NCBI GenBank assembly: GCA_021779855.1
Contig: JAJXZW010000009.1
Coordinates: forward strand, 25,285 to 89,284
Direction of reading: 5' to 3'
From: Actinomycetes bacterium
GTDB lineage: Bacteria > Actinomycetota > Acidimicrobiia > Acidimicrobiales > RAAP-2
Length of the DNA: 64,000 bases
Made by a program: the position numbers and the translations under genes. A model generated the notes under the pieces. It searched no databases and had not been told where the DNA came from. It saw only the letters and a list, made by a program, of their open reading frames with translations. Of the stretch, positions 16,772 through 25,950 are shown one piece after another (within the stretch, counting starts at the first letter, position 1; each line of letters opens with the position of its first letter).

Positions 16772-17667
16772 ACGCGCCTCGCCGTGCTGCGGGTGAGCAG
16801 GCCGTTGGGCCGGACCATGAGCGACACGATGAGGATGCCCAGGGCCACCAGGATGATCGCGTTCGAGTTGAGGTAGTCGCCGACGAACTGCAGCACGACG
16901 CCCAGCGCGATCCCCGAGGCGACCGCACCGACCGGGCTGTCGAGGCCCCCGACGGCCGCGGCGATGAAGCCGAAGGCGAAGATGCCGTCCATCAGCTGCG
17001 GGGTGAGGCCCGTGAAGAAGTTCGAGGCGACCAGGATGGCCGTGACGGCGCCGACGGCGGTGGAGAGCATCCAGCCGAGGGTGAGCATCCGGCCGACCCG
17101 CACGCCCAGGAGCCGTGAGACCTCGGGTGCGAGGGCCGAGGCGCGCAGCTGCAGGCCGAGCCGGGTGAAGCGGAAGAGCGTCACGATGGCCCCCATCACG
17201 ACGAGGGCGGTCACGATCTCGAACAGGCTGAAGGGCGACAGGCCGACGGGCCGGCCGGCCAGCTTCCAGTCGATGGGTGAGAAGGGGGCGGGCAGGCTGC
17301 GCGGGGTGGTCGACCAGATCGCCGCGGCGAAGGCCTCGAGGATGATCAGGTACCCCACCATCACGACGATGGGGTTGATCTCGGGCTTGCCGTAGAGGGG
17401 ACGCACGAGCACTCGCTCGGTCACCGCGCCGATGGCGAGGGCGGCCACCAGGCTCACCCCCACGCAGACCCAGTAGGGCCAGTGGTAGGAGAGCAGGCCC
17501 ATGCCGAGGTAGGTCGCGAACATCGGCATGGCGCCCTGGGCGAAGTTGAGCACCCGGGTCGCGCGCCAGACCAGCACGAGGCTCAGGGCGACCAGGCCGT
17601 AGATCGCGCCGTTGGTGAGCCCGCCCAGGATGTCGGTGACGACCCGCGACGTGAGGAAGCCGTCCAC
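16768..17667 (-). CDS. livH: branched-chain amino-acid ABC transporter permease LivH
   Basis: 299 aa with the start placed at GTG 17667, sharing one base with the livF stop (TAGTG) and preceded by GGTGGAG. The 357-aa ORF in the track adds an Arg-rich tail that is livF read out of frame and is rejected. The N-terminus DILGGLTNGAIYGLVALSLVLVW and RATRVLNFAQGAMPMFATY are classical LivH. About eight transmembrane segments are present. It is the partner permease of LivM. Confidence 0.94.
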   Translation of the reverse strand: MDGFLTSRVVTDILGGLTNGAIYGLVALSLVLVWRATRVLNFAQGAMPMFATYLGMGLLSYHWPYWVCVGVSLVAALAIGAVTERVLVRPLYGKPEINPIVVMVGYLIILEAFAAAIWSTTPRSLPAPFSPIDWKLAGRPVGLSPFSLFEIVTALVVMGAIVTLFRFTRLGLQLRASALAPEVSRLLGVRVGRMLTLGWMLSTAVGAVTAILVASNFFTGLTPQLMDGIFAFGFIAAAVGGLDSPVGAVASGIALGVVLQFVGDYLNSNAIILVALGILIVSLMVRPNGLLTRSTARRV

Positions 17668-18374
17668 TACTCCACCATCCCGAGGTAGTACTGACGGAGC
17701 CGCTCGTCGGCCGCGACGACCTCCGCGGGCGCGTCGGCCACGACGCTGCCGACGTTCAGTACGACGGCGTGGTGCGCGATGCGCAGGGCCGACGACGCGT
17801 TCTGCTCGACGAGGATGACGGTGAGGTCCTTGGTCGAGCACAGCTCGGCGACCGTCGCCATCAGCTGGGCCGTCACGAGCGGCGCGAGGCCGAGTGAGGG
17901 CTCGTCGAGCAGGAGGACCGACGGCCGGGCGATCAGCGCACGGGCCATGGCGAGCATCTGGCGCTCTCCGCCCGAGAGCTTGGCGGCGTGCTGCTTGCGC
18001 CGCTGGCCGAGCACCGGGAACGTCTCGTACTGCTGGGCGAGGCCCTCCTCGAGGGGCACCCGGGCCACGATCGCGCCGAGGCGGAGGTTCTCCTCGACGG
18101 TGAACTCGGCGATGACCCCGCGGCCCTCGGGCACGTGACCGACCCCCAGGCGCGCGATGTCCTCGGTTCTGCGGTGCGTGAGGACGCGCCCGTCGAGCGA
18201 CACGGTGCCGCTCTGGGGCGCGACGAGCCCGCTGATCGTGCGCAGCAGGGTCGTCTTGCCGGCCCCGTTGGCGCCGAGCACCGCGGTGATCCTGCCGGTC
18301 TCGGCGCGTAGCGACACCTCGCGCAGCGCGTAGATCGCCCCGAACGCCACGGTGAGCCGCTCGACGGCGATCAC
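17667..18374 (-). CDS. livF: branched-chain amino-acid ABC transporter ATP-binding protein LivF
   Basis: 235-aa ATPase. Walker A GANGAGKTT, signature LSGGERQMLAMARAL, Walker B VLLLDEPSLGLAP and the switch His region (LVEQNASSAL) are intact. The length and the C-terminal sequence ending YYLGMVE are LivF-like. The start overlaps the livG stop by four bases (GTGA). It energises LivH/LivM together with LivG. Confidence 0.95.
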   Translation of the reverse strand: MIAVERLTVAFGAIYALREVSLRAETGRITAVLGANGAGKTTLLRTISGLVAPQSGTVSLDGRVLTHRRTEDIARLGVGHVPEGRGVIAEFTVEENLRLGAIVARVPLEEGLAQQYETFPVLGQRRKQHAAKLSGGERQMLAMARALIARPSVLLLDEPSLGLAPLVTAQLMATVAELCSTKDLTVILVEQNASSALRIAHHAVVLNVGSVVADAPAEVVAADERLRQYYLGMVE

Positions 18375-19147
18375 TCGCTCACCCCGAGGTAGGCCTCGAT
18401 GACCGCCTGGTTGTTGCGTACCTCGTTCGGGGTGCCGGTGGCGATGACCTGGCCGAAGTTGAGCACGACCAGCCGGTCGACCAGGGGCATCACGAACTCC
18501 ATGTTGTGCTCGACGAGGAGCACGCCCATCGTCTGGCGCAGCTCGACGATGTGCGCGGCGAATTCGTCGAGCTCGGCCTCGTCGAGGCCGGAGGCGGGCT
18601 CGTCGAGCATGAGGAGGCGGGGCGCGCCCATGAGCGCCCGGGCCAGGGCCACCTTCTTCGCCGTGCCGTAGGGGATGGTCGAGGGCAGGCGGTGGGCGAC
18701 CCCGGCGATGCCGAGGCGCTCGAGCATCGCCATCGCGTCGCGACGCAGCGCCTTCTCCGCGCGCGCGGCGCCCGGCAGGGACAGGAGGCTCGCGACCACG
18801 CCGCCGGACGGACGGCTCTGGCCCCCGGCCATGACGTTCTCGAGGACGCTGCAGCGAGAGAAGAGCCCGACGCCCTGCAGCGTCCTCGCCACGCCGACGC
18901 GCGCGAGCTCGTTGGGCCGGAGATTCGACGCGCCCCGGGCGGGGAAGCGCACGTGGCCCTCGGAGGGGCGCACGAAGCCGCAGGCGACGTTGAAGGCCGT
19001 CGTCTTGCCGGCGCCGTTGGGGCCGATGAGCCCGACGATCTCGCCCGAGGCGACGGCGAAGGAGACGTCGTCGAGCGCTCGCAGGCCTTCGAAGTGCACC
19101 GAGACGTGGTCGAACTCCAGTAGCGCCTCGACCCCCGCGTCAGTCAT
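18371..19147 (-). CDS. livG: branched-chain amino-acid ABC transporter ATP-binding protein LivG
   Basis: 258-aa ATPase and first gene of the liv operon. Walker A GPNGAGKTT, a slightly altered signature region around YGTAKKVALARALMG (the usual LSYGQQRRLEIARAL is shortened), Walker B LLMLDEPASGLDEAE and VEHNMEFVM are present. The C-terminus EVRNNQAVIEAYLG is typical for LivG. TAGTTT on the minus strand (19161-19156) is 8 nt upstream of the ATG, so the operon mRNA may be almost leaderless. Confidence 0.94.
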   Translation of the reverse strand: MTDAGVEALLEFDHVSVHFEGLRALDDVSFAVASGEIVGLIGPNGAGKTTAFNVACGFVRPSEGHVRFPARGASNLRPNELARVGVARTLQGVGLFSRCSVLENVMAGGQSRPSGGVVASLLSLPGAARAEKALRRDAMAMLERLGIAGVAHRLPSTIPYGTAKKVALARALMGAPRLLMLDEPASGLDEAELDEFAAHIVELRQTMGVLLVEHNMEFVMPLVDRLVVLNFGQVIATGTPNEVRNNQAVIEAYLGVSE

Positions 19148-19198
19148 TGGGCGCCAAACTAGTCCGCGCGGCGGGACGTCTCGGTACGCGGGGCGGCG

Positions 19199-19615
19199 CT
19201 ACCCGATGACGCTCGCGCAGTGCCAGCACTTGGTGGCGGCCGCCGGCACGTCGCTCGAGAGGCACTCGGGGCAGGTCTTGGTGGGCGGGGGCGGCTCGGG
19301 CGCGCCGAAGACCGTGGTGCCGCGCCGGGCCATGAGGGCCCGGTAGGGCACGACGAGCACGAAGTACACGACCGCCATGAAGATGACGAAGTAGACGATC
19401 GCCGAGATGAAGGCGCCCAGGTTCACGACCTGGCCGTTGACCGTCCAGGCGAGCCCGGGCTTGGCCGGGTTGCCCGCGATGGAGTTGATGAGCGGGGTCA
19501 CGATGTTGCCGGTGAAGGCCGAGATGAGGTTGGAGAAGGCGAGCGCGACGACCAGCCCGAGCGCGACGACGATCAGGTCGCCGCGCATGAGGAAGTTCTT
19601 GAAGCCCTTGAGCAC
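19199..19615 (-). CDS. mscL: large-conductance mechanosensitive channel with C-terminal zinc ribbon
   Basis: 138 aa with the GTG at 19615, which begins VLKGFKNFLMRGD like other MscL proteins and has GGAGG 4 nt upstream. The track start at 19630 adds five residues. TM1 is GDLIVVALGLVVALAFSNLI and TM2 is FISAIVYFVIFMAVVYFVLVV; the pore-lining small residues are in place. After TM2 the usual charged helical bundle is replaced by a Pro-rich linker and a CPEC..CWHC four-cysteine zinc-ribbon-like tail. The protein should act as an osmotic safety valve in the membrane. TAGAGT upstream is a likely -10. Confidence 0.93.
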   Translation of the reverse strand: MLKGFKNFLMRGDLIVVALGLVVALAFSNLISAFTGNIVTPLINSIAGNPAKPGLAWTVNGQVVNLGAFISAIVYFVIFMAVVYFVLVVPYRALMARRGTTVFGAPEPPPPTKTCPECLSSDVPAAATKCWHCASVIG

Positions 19616-19675
19616 GGTGCCTCCGTCCACGATGGTGAGCCCGACTCTATTGGGCCCGCGCGCGCCGCGCCGGCG

Positions 19676-20062
19676 CTAGGGGCTCGCCACGAGCGCCGAC
19701 ACCGTGGCGACGATCTCCTCGGCGCTGGCGCCCGGCCCCAGCACGGCGGCGACGCCCGCCTCGCGCAGGAGGGGCACGTCGTCGGGCGGCACGATGCCCC
19801 CCACGACGACCGGGATCGACGAGCCGCGCTCGCGCAGCGCCGCCACGACGAGGGGGGCGAGGGTGAGGTGGGCGCCCGAGAGCATCGAGACGCCGACCAC
19901 GTCGACGTCTTCGTCGATCGCCGAGGCGGCCACCGACGCGGGCGTCTGGAAGAGCCCGGTGTAGACCACCTCCATGCCGGCGTCGCGCAGGATCCGCGCG
20001 ACGACCTTCACCCCACGGTCGTGGCCGTCGAGGCCGACCTTGGCCACGAGCACCCGGCTCAC
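19676..20062 (-). CDS. cobalamin-binding small subunit of acyl-CoA mutase (IcmB-like)
   Basis: 128 aa starting at GTG 20062, which overlaps the large-subunit stop by four bases (GTGA). The B12-binding motif LDGHDRG (DxHxxG, the histidine that ligates cobalt) is at the N-terminus, followed by [10 protein letters not shown] and [11 protein letters not shown], the dimethylbenzimidazole pocket. The size matches stand-alone B12 subunits of isobutyryl-CoA and 2-hydroxyisobutyryl-CoA mutases. The ORF track hides it in the tail of a 682-aa frame shadow. It must work with the large subunit encoded just upstream. Confidence 0.93.
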   Translation of the reverse strand: MSRVLVAKVGLDGHDRGVKVVARILRDAGMEVVYTGLFQTPASVAASAIDEDVDVVGVSMLSGAHLTLAPLVVAALRERGSSIPVVVGGIVPPDDVPLLREAGVAAVLGPGASAEEIVATVSALVASP

Positions 20063-21699
20063 AGCGTGGGCACCTCGACGTAGCGTCCGAACACCCCGGC
20101 CAGGGTCGCCATCATCTCGCCGACCGTGGCGTAGGCGCGGGCCGCATCGATGAGGGCCGGCATCAGGTTGACCGAGGTGTCGGCGGCGTCCTCGCGCAGC
20201 CGGGCGAGGGCCTTGGCGACCTGCTCGGCGTCGCGGCTCGCGCGCACCGCCTCGAGGCGCTCGCGCTGGCGCCGCTCGTCGGCGTCGGTGATCCGGAGGA
20301 TCTCGAGGTCCTCCGCCTCGTTGCCCTCGGTGAAGGCGTTCACCCCCACGACCAGGCGCTCCTCGGTGTTGAGGGTCCGCTCGAGCTCGTAGGCCGAATC
20401 GGCGATGCGCCCCTGGAACCAGTTCTCCTCGATGCCCCGGATGCAGCCCTCGAGCATCGAGCCGTCCCCGAGGCTCGCCACGTGGGCGAAGATCTCCTCG
20501 GCCTGGCGCTCGAGCTCGTCGGTCAGGCTCTCGACGAACCACGAGCCCCCCAGGGGGTCGGCGACGTGGGCGACGTTGGTCTCGTGGGCGATCACCTGCT
20601 GCGTGCGCAGGGCGATGCGCGCCGCCTTCTCCGAGGGTAGGGCCAGGGCCTCGTCCAAGGAGTTCGTGTGCAGGCTCTGGGTCCCGCCGAGCACCCCGGC
20701 GAGTGCCTCTATCGCGGTGCGCGCGACGTTGACCTCGGGCTGCTGGGCGGTGAGCGAGACCCCGGCCGTCTGGGTGTGGAAGCGCAGCTGCCAGCTGCGC
20801 TCGTCGGCGGCCCCGTAGTGCTCGCGCATCCAACGGGCCCAGAGGCGCCGGGCGGCCCGGTACTTGGCGACCTCTTCGAAGAAGTCGATGTGGGCGTTGA
20901 AGAAGAACGACAGCCGCGGGGCGACGGCGTCGACGGCGAGGCCGGCCTCGCGGGCCAGCTCGACGTAGGCGAAGCCGTTGGCCAGCGTGAAGGCCAGCTC
21001 CTCGGCGGCCGTGGAGCCCGCCTCGCGGATGTGGTAGCCGGAGATCGAGATCGAGTTCCACTTGGGCATCTCGGCCGCGGTGAAGGCCATGGTGTCGCGC
21101 ACCAGGCGCATCGAGGGCCGGGGTGGGAAGACGAACTCCTTCTGGGCCTGGTACTCCTTCAAGATGTCGTTCTGGAGCGTGCCGCCGAGGCGCTCGCGCG
21201 GCACCCCGGCCGACTCGGCGTGGGCGACGAACAGGGCGAGCAGCACCGCGGCCGGGGCGTTGATGGTCATCGAGGTGGTGATGGCCGAGAGGTCGATCCC
21301 CGCGAAGAGGTCGTGGACGTCGGCGAGGGAGTCGATGGCCACCCCGCAGCGCCCGACCTCGCCCAGGGCCATCGGGTCGTCCGAGTCGAGCCCGAGCAGG
21401 GTGGGCATGTCGAAGGCCGTCGAGAGCCCGGTGCCCCCGGCGGCGATGATCTCGCGGAAGCGCCGGTTGGTGTCGAGCGCGGTGCCGAAGCCCGCGAACA
21501 TGCGCATCGTCCACAGCCGGGTGCGGTACATCGAGGCGTGGATGCCCCGGGTGTAGGGGAACAGGCCCGGGTACTCGCCCGCGGGCGGGCCGTAGACGGG
21601 TTCGAGCGGGACCCCCGAGAGGGTGGTGAAGCGGGCCCGGCGGATGGGGGCACGCTCGTAGAGGTGGGCCCAGGCCTCGGCGTTGCTCGTCGTCGCCAC
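20059..21699 (-). CDS. B12-dependent acyl-CoA mutase large subunit, isobutyryl-CoA mutase type
   Basis: 546-aa TIM-barrel catalytic subunit of the methylmalonyl-CoA mutase family, lacking a fused B12 domain. Family motifs: [48 protein letters not shown]. Counted against the Propionibacterium methylmalonyl-CoA mutase, the positions of Tyr89 and Arg207, which hold the substrate carboxylate, are F68 and Q186. Phe/Gln is the pair known from isobutyryl-CoA mutase. The position that is Asp in 2-hydroxyisobutyryl-CoA mutase is Ala here. The likely reaction is isobutyryl-CoA/n-butyryl-CoA (or a related branched acyl-CoA) interconversion. AAGGAGG lies 7 nt before the GTG; TATGCT is a likely -10. No MeaB-type chaperone gene is nearby. 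Confidence 0.92.
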   Translation of the reverse strand: MATTSNAEAWAHLYERAPIRRARFTTLSGVPLEPVYGPPAGEYPGLFPYTRGIHASMYRTRLWTMRMFAGFGTALDTNRRFREIIAAGGTGLSTAFDMPTLLGLDSDDPMALGEVGRCGVAIDSLADVHDLFAGIDLSAITTSMTINAPAAVLLALFVAHAESAGVPRERLGGTLQNDILKEYQAQKEFVFPPRPSMRLVRDTMAFTAAEMPKWNSISISGYHIREAGSTAAEELAFTLANGFAYVELAREAGLAVDAVAPRLSFFFNAHIDFFEEVAKYRAARRLWARWMREHYGAADERSWQLRFHTQTAGVSLTAQQPEVNVARTAIEALAGVLGGTQSLHTNSLDEALALPSEKAARIALRTQQVIAHETNVAHVADPLGGSWFVESLTDELERQAEEIFAHVASLGDGSMLEGCIRGIEENWFQGRIADSAYELERTLNTEERLVVGVNAFTEGNEAEDLEILRITDADERRQRERLEAVRASRDAEQVAKALARLREDAADTSVNLMPALIDAARAYATVGEMMATLAGVFGRYVEVPTL

Positions 21700-21751
21700 T
21701 CTGCGACCTCCTTGTCGGCCGCATCCAGCATAGGGTCGGGCCCCGGGCGGC

Positions 21752-23251
21752 TCAGGCCGAGGGGTCGGCGATCTCCAGGGCCAGCAGCGGGGCGGAGGCC
21801 TTGTTGAGGCACTCGAGGTACTCGGCCGGCCCGCGGCTGTCGGCCACGACGCCGCCGCCGGCCTGGACCGTGGCCCAGCCGTCGGCGAGCGCCACCGTGC
21901 GGATGGTGATCGCGAAGTCGGCGTTGCCCGAGAGGGCGAAGTAGCCCACCGCCCCGCCGTAGGGACCCCGGTAGGTGGGCTCGAACTCGTCGATGATCTC
22001 CATCGCGCGCACCTTGGGCGCGCCCGAGAGCGTGCCGGCCGGGAAGACCGCGTCGAAGGCGTCGAAGGCGTCGAGACCCGCGCGGAGCCGGCCGTCGACG
22101 TGGCTCACCAGGTGCATGAGGTGGCTGAAGCGTTCGACGTGGGCCAGCTGCTCGACTCGCACGGAGCCGGTCTCGGCGACCTTGCCGATGTCGTTGCGCC
22201 CGAGGTCGACGAGCATGACGTGCTCGGCGACCTCCTTCTCGTCGGTGAGGACCTCGGCCTCGAGTGCCCGGTCCTCCTCCTCGGTCGCCCCGCGGGGGCG
22301 GGTGCCGGCGATGGGCCGGGTCGAGACGACCCCGTCGTGGACGCGCACGAGCATCTCGGGGCTCGCCCCGACGAGCTGGCGCTCGCCGGTGTCGATCAGG
22401 TACATGTACGGCGAGGGGTTGAGGGCGCGCAGCACCCGGTAGAGGGTGAGCGGGTCGACCCGGGTCGGGCGGCGGAACTGCTGGCTCGGCACCACCTGGA
22501 AGACGTCGCCGTCCTCGATGTAGGCGCGGGCCCGCTCGACGACGGCCTCGTAGTGCTCGGGCGTGAAGTTCGAGAGGCGGGCCGCGATCTCGCGCACGGG
22601 GATCGATGAGCTGCGGTCGGGCGCCGTCGCCACCAGGCGCTCGGTGAGGGCGTCGGGCGTCGGCGCGGGGGCGAGGAGGGCGTCGACGAGCTCGGTCAGG
22701 CGCGCGCGCGCGTCGCGGTAGCTCTGCCCGGGTCGGTCCCCGACGACGGCGAGCGCGACGACGGTCGTGGAGTGGCGCAGGTGGTCGCAGACCAGCATCG
22801 CCCCGGGGAAGCCGAAGTCGACCTCGGGCCACGGGGGCTGGCCGGGGTGGCCCGGGAGGCGCTCGAGGCGGCGCACGTGGTCGTAGCTGACGTACCCGAC
22901 GGCCCCGCCGAGGAGGTCGGGCAGTCCCGGGGTGGGGGCGACGCGGTAGCGCCCGAGCCGGGCGCGCAGCTCGGCCAGCGGCGAGGGGGCGCTCGGGGCG
23001 TCCTCGCCCGCGACGGCCGTCGCGCCGCCGCCGACGGTGAGTCGCCAGAGCCGGTCGAGGCCCACGAAGGAGTACCGGCCGGTCGTCTCGGCGAGGGCCG
23101 CGCTCTCGAGCAGGAAGAAGGCCCGCCCGCGGAGCCGGTCGTAGAGGGTGACGGGCGTCTCGCGGTCGAGCTGGAGGGTGGCGGTGAGCGGGATGACGTT
23201 GTAGCCCGCGGCGACCAGCTCGTCGAAGCCGGCCCTCGTGAGCGTCTCCAC
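21752..23251 (-). CDS. trpE: anthranilate synthase component I
   Basis: 499-aa chorismate-binding enzyme. An N-terminal domain with LLESA and GRYSFVGLD (tryptophan feedback site) identifies TrpE rather than PabB. The catalytic domain contains [33 protein letters not shown] and [17 protein letters not shown]. It makes anthranilate from chorismate using ammonia from TrpG. The gene is divergent from trpG, with only 35 bp between starts. The GTG start is 6 nt after TAACCT on its own strand, so the message should be leaderless. Confidence 0.95.
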   Translation of the reverse strand: METLTRAGFDELVAAGYNVIPLTATLQLDRETPVTLYDRLRGRAFFLLESAALAETTGRYSFVGLDRLWRLTVGGGATAVAGEDAPSAPSPLAELRARLGRYRVAPTPGLPDLLGGAVGYVSYDHVRRLERLPGHPGQPPWPEVDFGFPGAMLVCDHLRHSTTVVALAVVGDRPGQSYRDARARLTELVDALLAPAPTPDALTERLVATAPDRSSSIPVREIAARLSNFTPEHYEAVVERARAYIEDGDVFQVVPSQQFRRPTRVDPLTLYRVLRALNPSPYMYLIDTGERQLVGASPEMLVRVHDGVVSTRPIAGTRPRGATEEEDRALEAEVLTDEKEVAEHVMLVDLGRNDIGKVAETGSVRVEQLAHVERFSHLMHLVSHVDGRLRAGLDAFDAFDAVFPAGTLSGAPKVRAMEIIDEFEPTYRGPYGGAVGYFALSGNADFAITIRTVALADGWATVQAGGGVVADSRGPAEYLECLNKASAPLLALEIADPSA

Positions 23252-23257
23252 GTCGAG

Positions 23258-23263
23258 AGGTTA
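23258..23263 (-). promoter_or_regulatory. -10 hexamer TAACCT for trpE (leaderless)
   Basis: Minus-strand TAACCT ends 6 nt before the trpE GTG at 23251. No Shine-Dalgarno is present. Confidence 0.55.
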
Positions 23264-23274
23264 ACCACCGGCCG

Positions 23275-23280
23275 TAGGAT
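23275..23280 (+). promoter_or_regulatory. -10 hexamer TAGGAT for trpG (leaderless)
   Basis: TAGGAT ends 6 nt before the trpG ATG at 23287. It lies 11 bp from the trpE -10 on the other strand, so the two polymerase footprints must overlap. Confidence 0.6.
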
Positions 23281-23286
23281 CGTCCG

Positions 23287-23952
23287 ATGGACGCTCCCGC
23301 GCGCGTGCTCGTGGTCGACAACTACGACTCGTTCGTCTACAACGTCGTCCAGTACCTCGGCGAGCTCGGCGCCACGACGGTCGTCGCGCGCAACGACGCG
23401 GTCGCCCCCGAGGACCTCGAGGGGCTCGGGGTCGCCGGCGTCGTCCTCTCGCCGGGTCCCGGCCACCCGCGGGCCGCGGGCTGCGACGTGGCGATGGTCC
23501 GCCACTGCCTCGGCCAGCGGATCCCGCTGCTCGGGATCTGCCTGGGCCACCAGGCGATCGCCGAGGCCCTGGGCGGTCGGGTCGTCCACGCGCCCCAGCT
23601 CGTCCACGGCCGCGCGAGCGTGGTCGCGCACGACGGCGAGGGGCTCTTCCGGGGTGTCGCCGACCCGCTGGTCGTGGGTCGCTACCACTCGCTGGTCGTC
23701 GACGCCGACTCGCTGCCCGAAGGGCTCGAGGTCAGCGCGCGTGCGGACGGGCTCGTCATGGGAATCCGCCACCGGCGCGCCCCGATCGAGGGCGTCCAGT
23801 TCCACCCCGAGTCCGTGCTGACCCAGGACGGCCACCTGATGCTCGCCAACTGGCTCGAGGCGATCGGCGTGGCCGGCGCGCGCGAGAGGGCGGCGACGCG
23901 CGCCCGCCGGGCCGAGTCGGTGCGCGCGGTACTGCCCGGGCCCGGGCGCTAG
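23287..23952 (+). CDS. trpG: anthranilate/aminodeoxychorismate synthase glutamine amidotransferase
   Basis: 221-aa class I glutamine amidotransferase. VVDNYDSFVYN opens the protein, the nucleophile is C85 in GICLGHQ, and HPES near the C-terminus supplies the His/Glu pair. It releases ammonia for TrpE and, as in many bacteria, may also serve aminodeoxychorismate synthase for folate. It lies divergent to trpE instead of downstream. The C-terminal tail is Arg/Ala-rich and variable. The stop overlaps the next gene tail to tail in CTAG. Confidence 0.94.
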   Translation: MDAPARVLVVDNYDSFVYNVVQYLGELGATTVVARNDAVAPEDLEGLGVAGVVLSPGPGHPRAAGCDVAMVRHCLGQRIPLLGICLGHQAIAEALGGRVVHAPQLVHGRASVVAHDGEGLFRGVADPLVVGRYHSLVVDADSLPEGLEVSARADGLVMGIRHRRAPIEGVQFHPESVLTQDGHLMLANWLEAIGVAGARERAATRARRAESVRAVLPGPGR

Positions 23953-24683
23953 TCGAACGCGCCGCCGACGCCCACCCGAGTCTCGAGCGCCCCGTCGGCG
24001 CCGCGCTCGACGCGGTAGGCGGCCGGGCCGCTCTCCCGGGCGAACTCGAAGTCGGCGACGACGCGCGTGGCGACGTCGCCCTCGTACCACAGACCCACGT
24101 GGTCGTCGGTGGCGTAGCTCGTCGGCAGCGAACCGTCGGCGACGAGGCGCTGGAGGAGCGGACGGCGCTGGGCCTCGGAGTCGTAGTGCACGCCGTTGCC
24201 GTAGGGCACGAGGGCGAGGCCGTCGTAGACCGGGGCGAGGGTGGGGCCGAAGGAGTCGGTCGGTCCGCCCACGTGCCAGCAGACCGACCCGGCCGAGACC
24301 CCGCCCAGGATGACGCCGCGCTCCCACGCCTCGCGCAGGGCCGCGTCGACCTGGTGCAGGCGCCACAGGGCCAGCAGGTTCGCGACCGAGCCCCCGCCGA
24401 CCCAGACGAGGTCGCACCCGCCCAGGCGCTCGACGGGGTCGGCCGAGGGCTGGGGGAAGACCCGGAACCAGGTGACGTCGCAGCCGACGGCGGCGAACGC
24501 CTCGAAACTCAGCGCGTAACTCGAGGGCGGGTCGCCCGCGGCCGTCTCGAGCAGGCACACCCGGGGGCGCGTCTTGCCGGTGGCGGCGAGCGCGTCGAGG
24601 ACCATCGCGCCCAGGCGCACCGTCCCCTGGGTCGGGCCCGGGATCCAGCCGCCGGAGGTCGCGAGGATGCGTCGGGTCGTCAC
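23949..24683 (-). CDS. peptidase E-like protein (family S51)
   Basis: 244 aa with the class-I-amidotransferase-like fold of S51 peptidases. VWVGGGSVANLLALWR is followed by LGGVSAGSVCWH, where the Ser of SAGS is the nucleophile, and a later YATDDHVGLWY segment. Peptidase E releases Asp-X dipeptides; cyanophycinase-type activity is less likely without cyanophycin genes nearby. GTG start. TAGAAC on the minus strand is 6 nt upstream, a weak -10. Soluble, no signal peptide. Confidence 0.88.
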   Translation of the reverse strand: MTTRRILATSGGWIPGPTQGTVRLGAMVLDALAATGKTRPRVCLLETAAGDPPSSYALSFEAFAAVGCDVTWFRVFPQPSADPVERLGGCDLVWVGGGSVANLLALWRLHQVDAALREAWERGVILGGVSAGSVCWHVGGPTDSFGPTLAPVYDGLALVPYGNGVHYDSEAQRRPLLQRLVADGSLPTSYATDDHVGLWYEGDVATRVVADFEFARESGPAAYRVERGADGALETRVGVGGAFD

Positions 24684-24712
24684 GGGAACGTTCTAGCGGA
24701 CGGGTGCCTGCG

Positions 24713-24735
24713 TAGGATGCGTCGAGGAAGGAGGG
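24713..24735 (+). promoter_or_regulatory. acyl-CoA dehydrogenase promoter -10 TAGGAT and ribosome site
   Basis: TAGGAT at 24713-24718 and a purine-rich GGAAGGAGGG about 4 nt before the ATG at 24738. This gene has a leader. Confidence 0.5.
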
Positions 24736-24737
24736 CC

Positions 24738-25937
24738 ATGGCCGATACGATCACCGACCTCGACGCGCGCATCGACGCGCTGCTCGCCGAGGTCCCCCCG
24801 CACGCGAGCGACCCGGTCGCCTTCCTCGGCGCACAGTTCGACCGGGGCCTCGCCTGGGTCCACTTCCCGGTGGGCTGCGGCGGCCTCGGGGGCAGCCCGG
24901 CCGACCAGCAGCACGCCATGGTCCGGCTCTTGAACGCCGGTGCGCCGACGGCCATGCTGCGCAACGTCATCGGCTACGGCATGGTCGCCCCGACCATCGT
25001 CGTGCACGGCACCGAGGAGCAGAAGGGCCGCTTCTTGCGCCCGCTGTTCACCGGTGAGGAGGTGTGGTGCCAGCTCTTCAGCGAGCCGGGTGCCGGGTCG
25101 GACGTCGCCAGCCTCGCCACCCGGGCCGAGCGCGACGGCGACGAGTGGCTCCTCAACGGCCAGAAGGTCTGGACGACTCTCGCCCACGTGGCGAGCTACG
25201 GGCTGATCATCGCGCGCACCGATCCCGACCAGCCCAAGCACCGGGGGATCACCGCCTTCCTCGTGGACATGCGCGCGCCCGGGGTCGAGGTCCGCCCCCT
25301 CTACCAGGCGACGGGCGAGGCGGAGTTCAACGAGTGCTTCTTCACCGACGCCCGGGTGCCCGACACCCGGCGCCTCGGCGGGGTGGGGGAGGGCTGGACC
25401 GTCGCCATCACGACGCTGATGAACGAGCGCGTCTCGATCGGCGGCGGCGTCCCGCCGCGTGACTCGGGGTTGATCGGCCAGGCCGTCGGCCTGTGGCGCG
25501 AGCGCTGGGCCGGGCGCGCCGACCCCCACGCGCGTTCCGTGCGCGCCCGGGTCCTCGAGGCCTGGGTCCGCGCCGAGGTGTCGCGGCTCACGAACTGGCG
25601 CGCGAGCGACCTGCGCGACGCCGGGACCCCGGGACCCGAGGGCTCGGTCGCGAAGCTCGCCTCGGCCGAGGGGAACCAGCGCCTGAGCGAACTGTGCGTC
25701 GACCTGCTCGGGGCCGAGGGCATGCTCTACGGCTCGGCCTACCCCCTGGTGCGCCCCACCGAGACGAGCTACGCCAGCGGCGACGTGCGCAAGGTCTTCA
25801 TCCGCTCGCGGGCGAACTCCATCGAGGGCGGCACGAGCGAGGTGATGCGCAACATCATCGGCGAGCGCGTGCTCGGCCTGGCGGCCGAGCCGCGCGCCGA
25901 CAAGGGCGTCGCCTGGAAGGACGTGCCCCGGGGCTAG
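24738..25937 (+). CDS. acyl-CoA dehydrogenase family protein
   Basis: 399 aa with the start at the ATG following GGAAGGAGGG; the 612-aa track ORF extends into the opposite-strand gene and is rejected. FAD and substrate motifs are LFSEPGAGSDVASL, NGQKVWTT, ITAFLVDMRAPGV and the C-terminal IEGGTSEVMRNIIGERVLGL. It catalyses alpha,beta-dehydrogenation of an acyl-CoA with electron transfer flavoprotein as acceptor. The N-terminal helical domain is short, with FDRGLAWVHFPVGCGGLGG, as in actinobacterial members of unknown substrate. Chain length is not inferable. A DinB-like gene follows after 13 bp. Confidence 0.93.
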   Translation: MADTITDLDARIDALLAEVPPHASDPVAFLGAQFDRGLAWVHFPVGCGGLGGSPADQQHAMVRLLNAGAPTAMLRNVIGYGMVAPTIVVHGTEEQKGRFLRPLFTGEEVWCQLFSEPGAGSDVASLATRAERDGDEWLLNGQKVWTTLAHVASYGLIIARTDPDQPKHRGITAFLVDMRAPGVEVRPLYQATGEAEFNECFFTDARVPDTRRLGGVGEGWTVAITTLMNERVSIGGGVPPRDSGLIGQAVGLWRERWAGRADPHARSVRARVLEAWVRAEVSRLTNWRASDLRDAGTPGPEGSVAKLASAEGNQRLSELCVDLLGAEGMLYGSAYPLVRPTETSYASGDVRKVFIRSRANSIEGGTSEVMRNIIGERVLGLAAEPRADKGVAWKDVPRG

Positions 25938-25950
25938 GCCCGGGCGAACC

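Noticed and set aside
19676-21724. 682-aa minus-strand ORF
   Set aside because: Only its last 128 codons are real (the B12 subunit); the rest is the mutase read out of frame.
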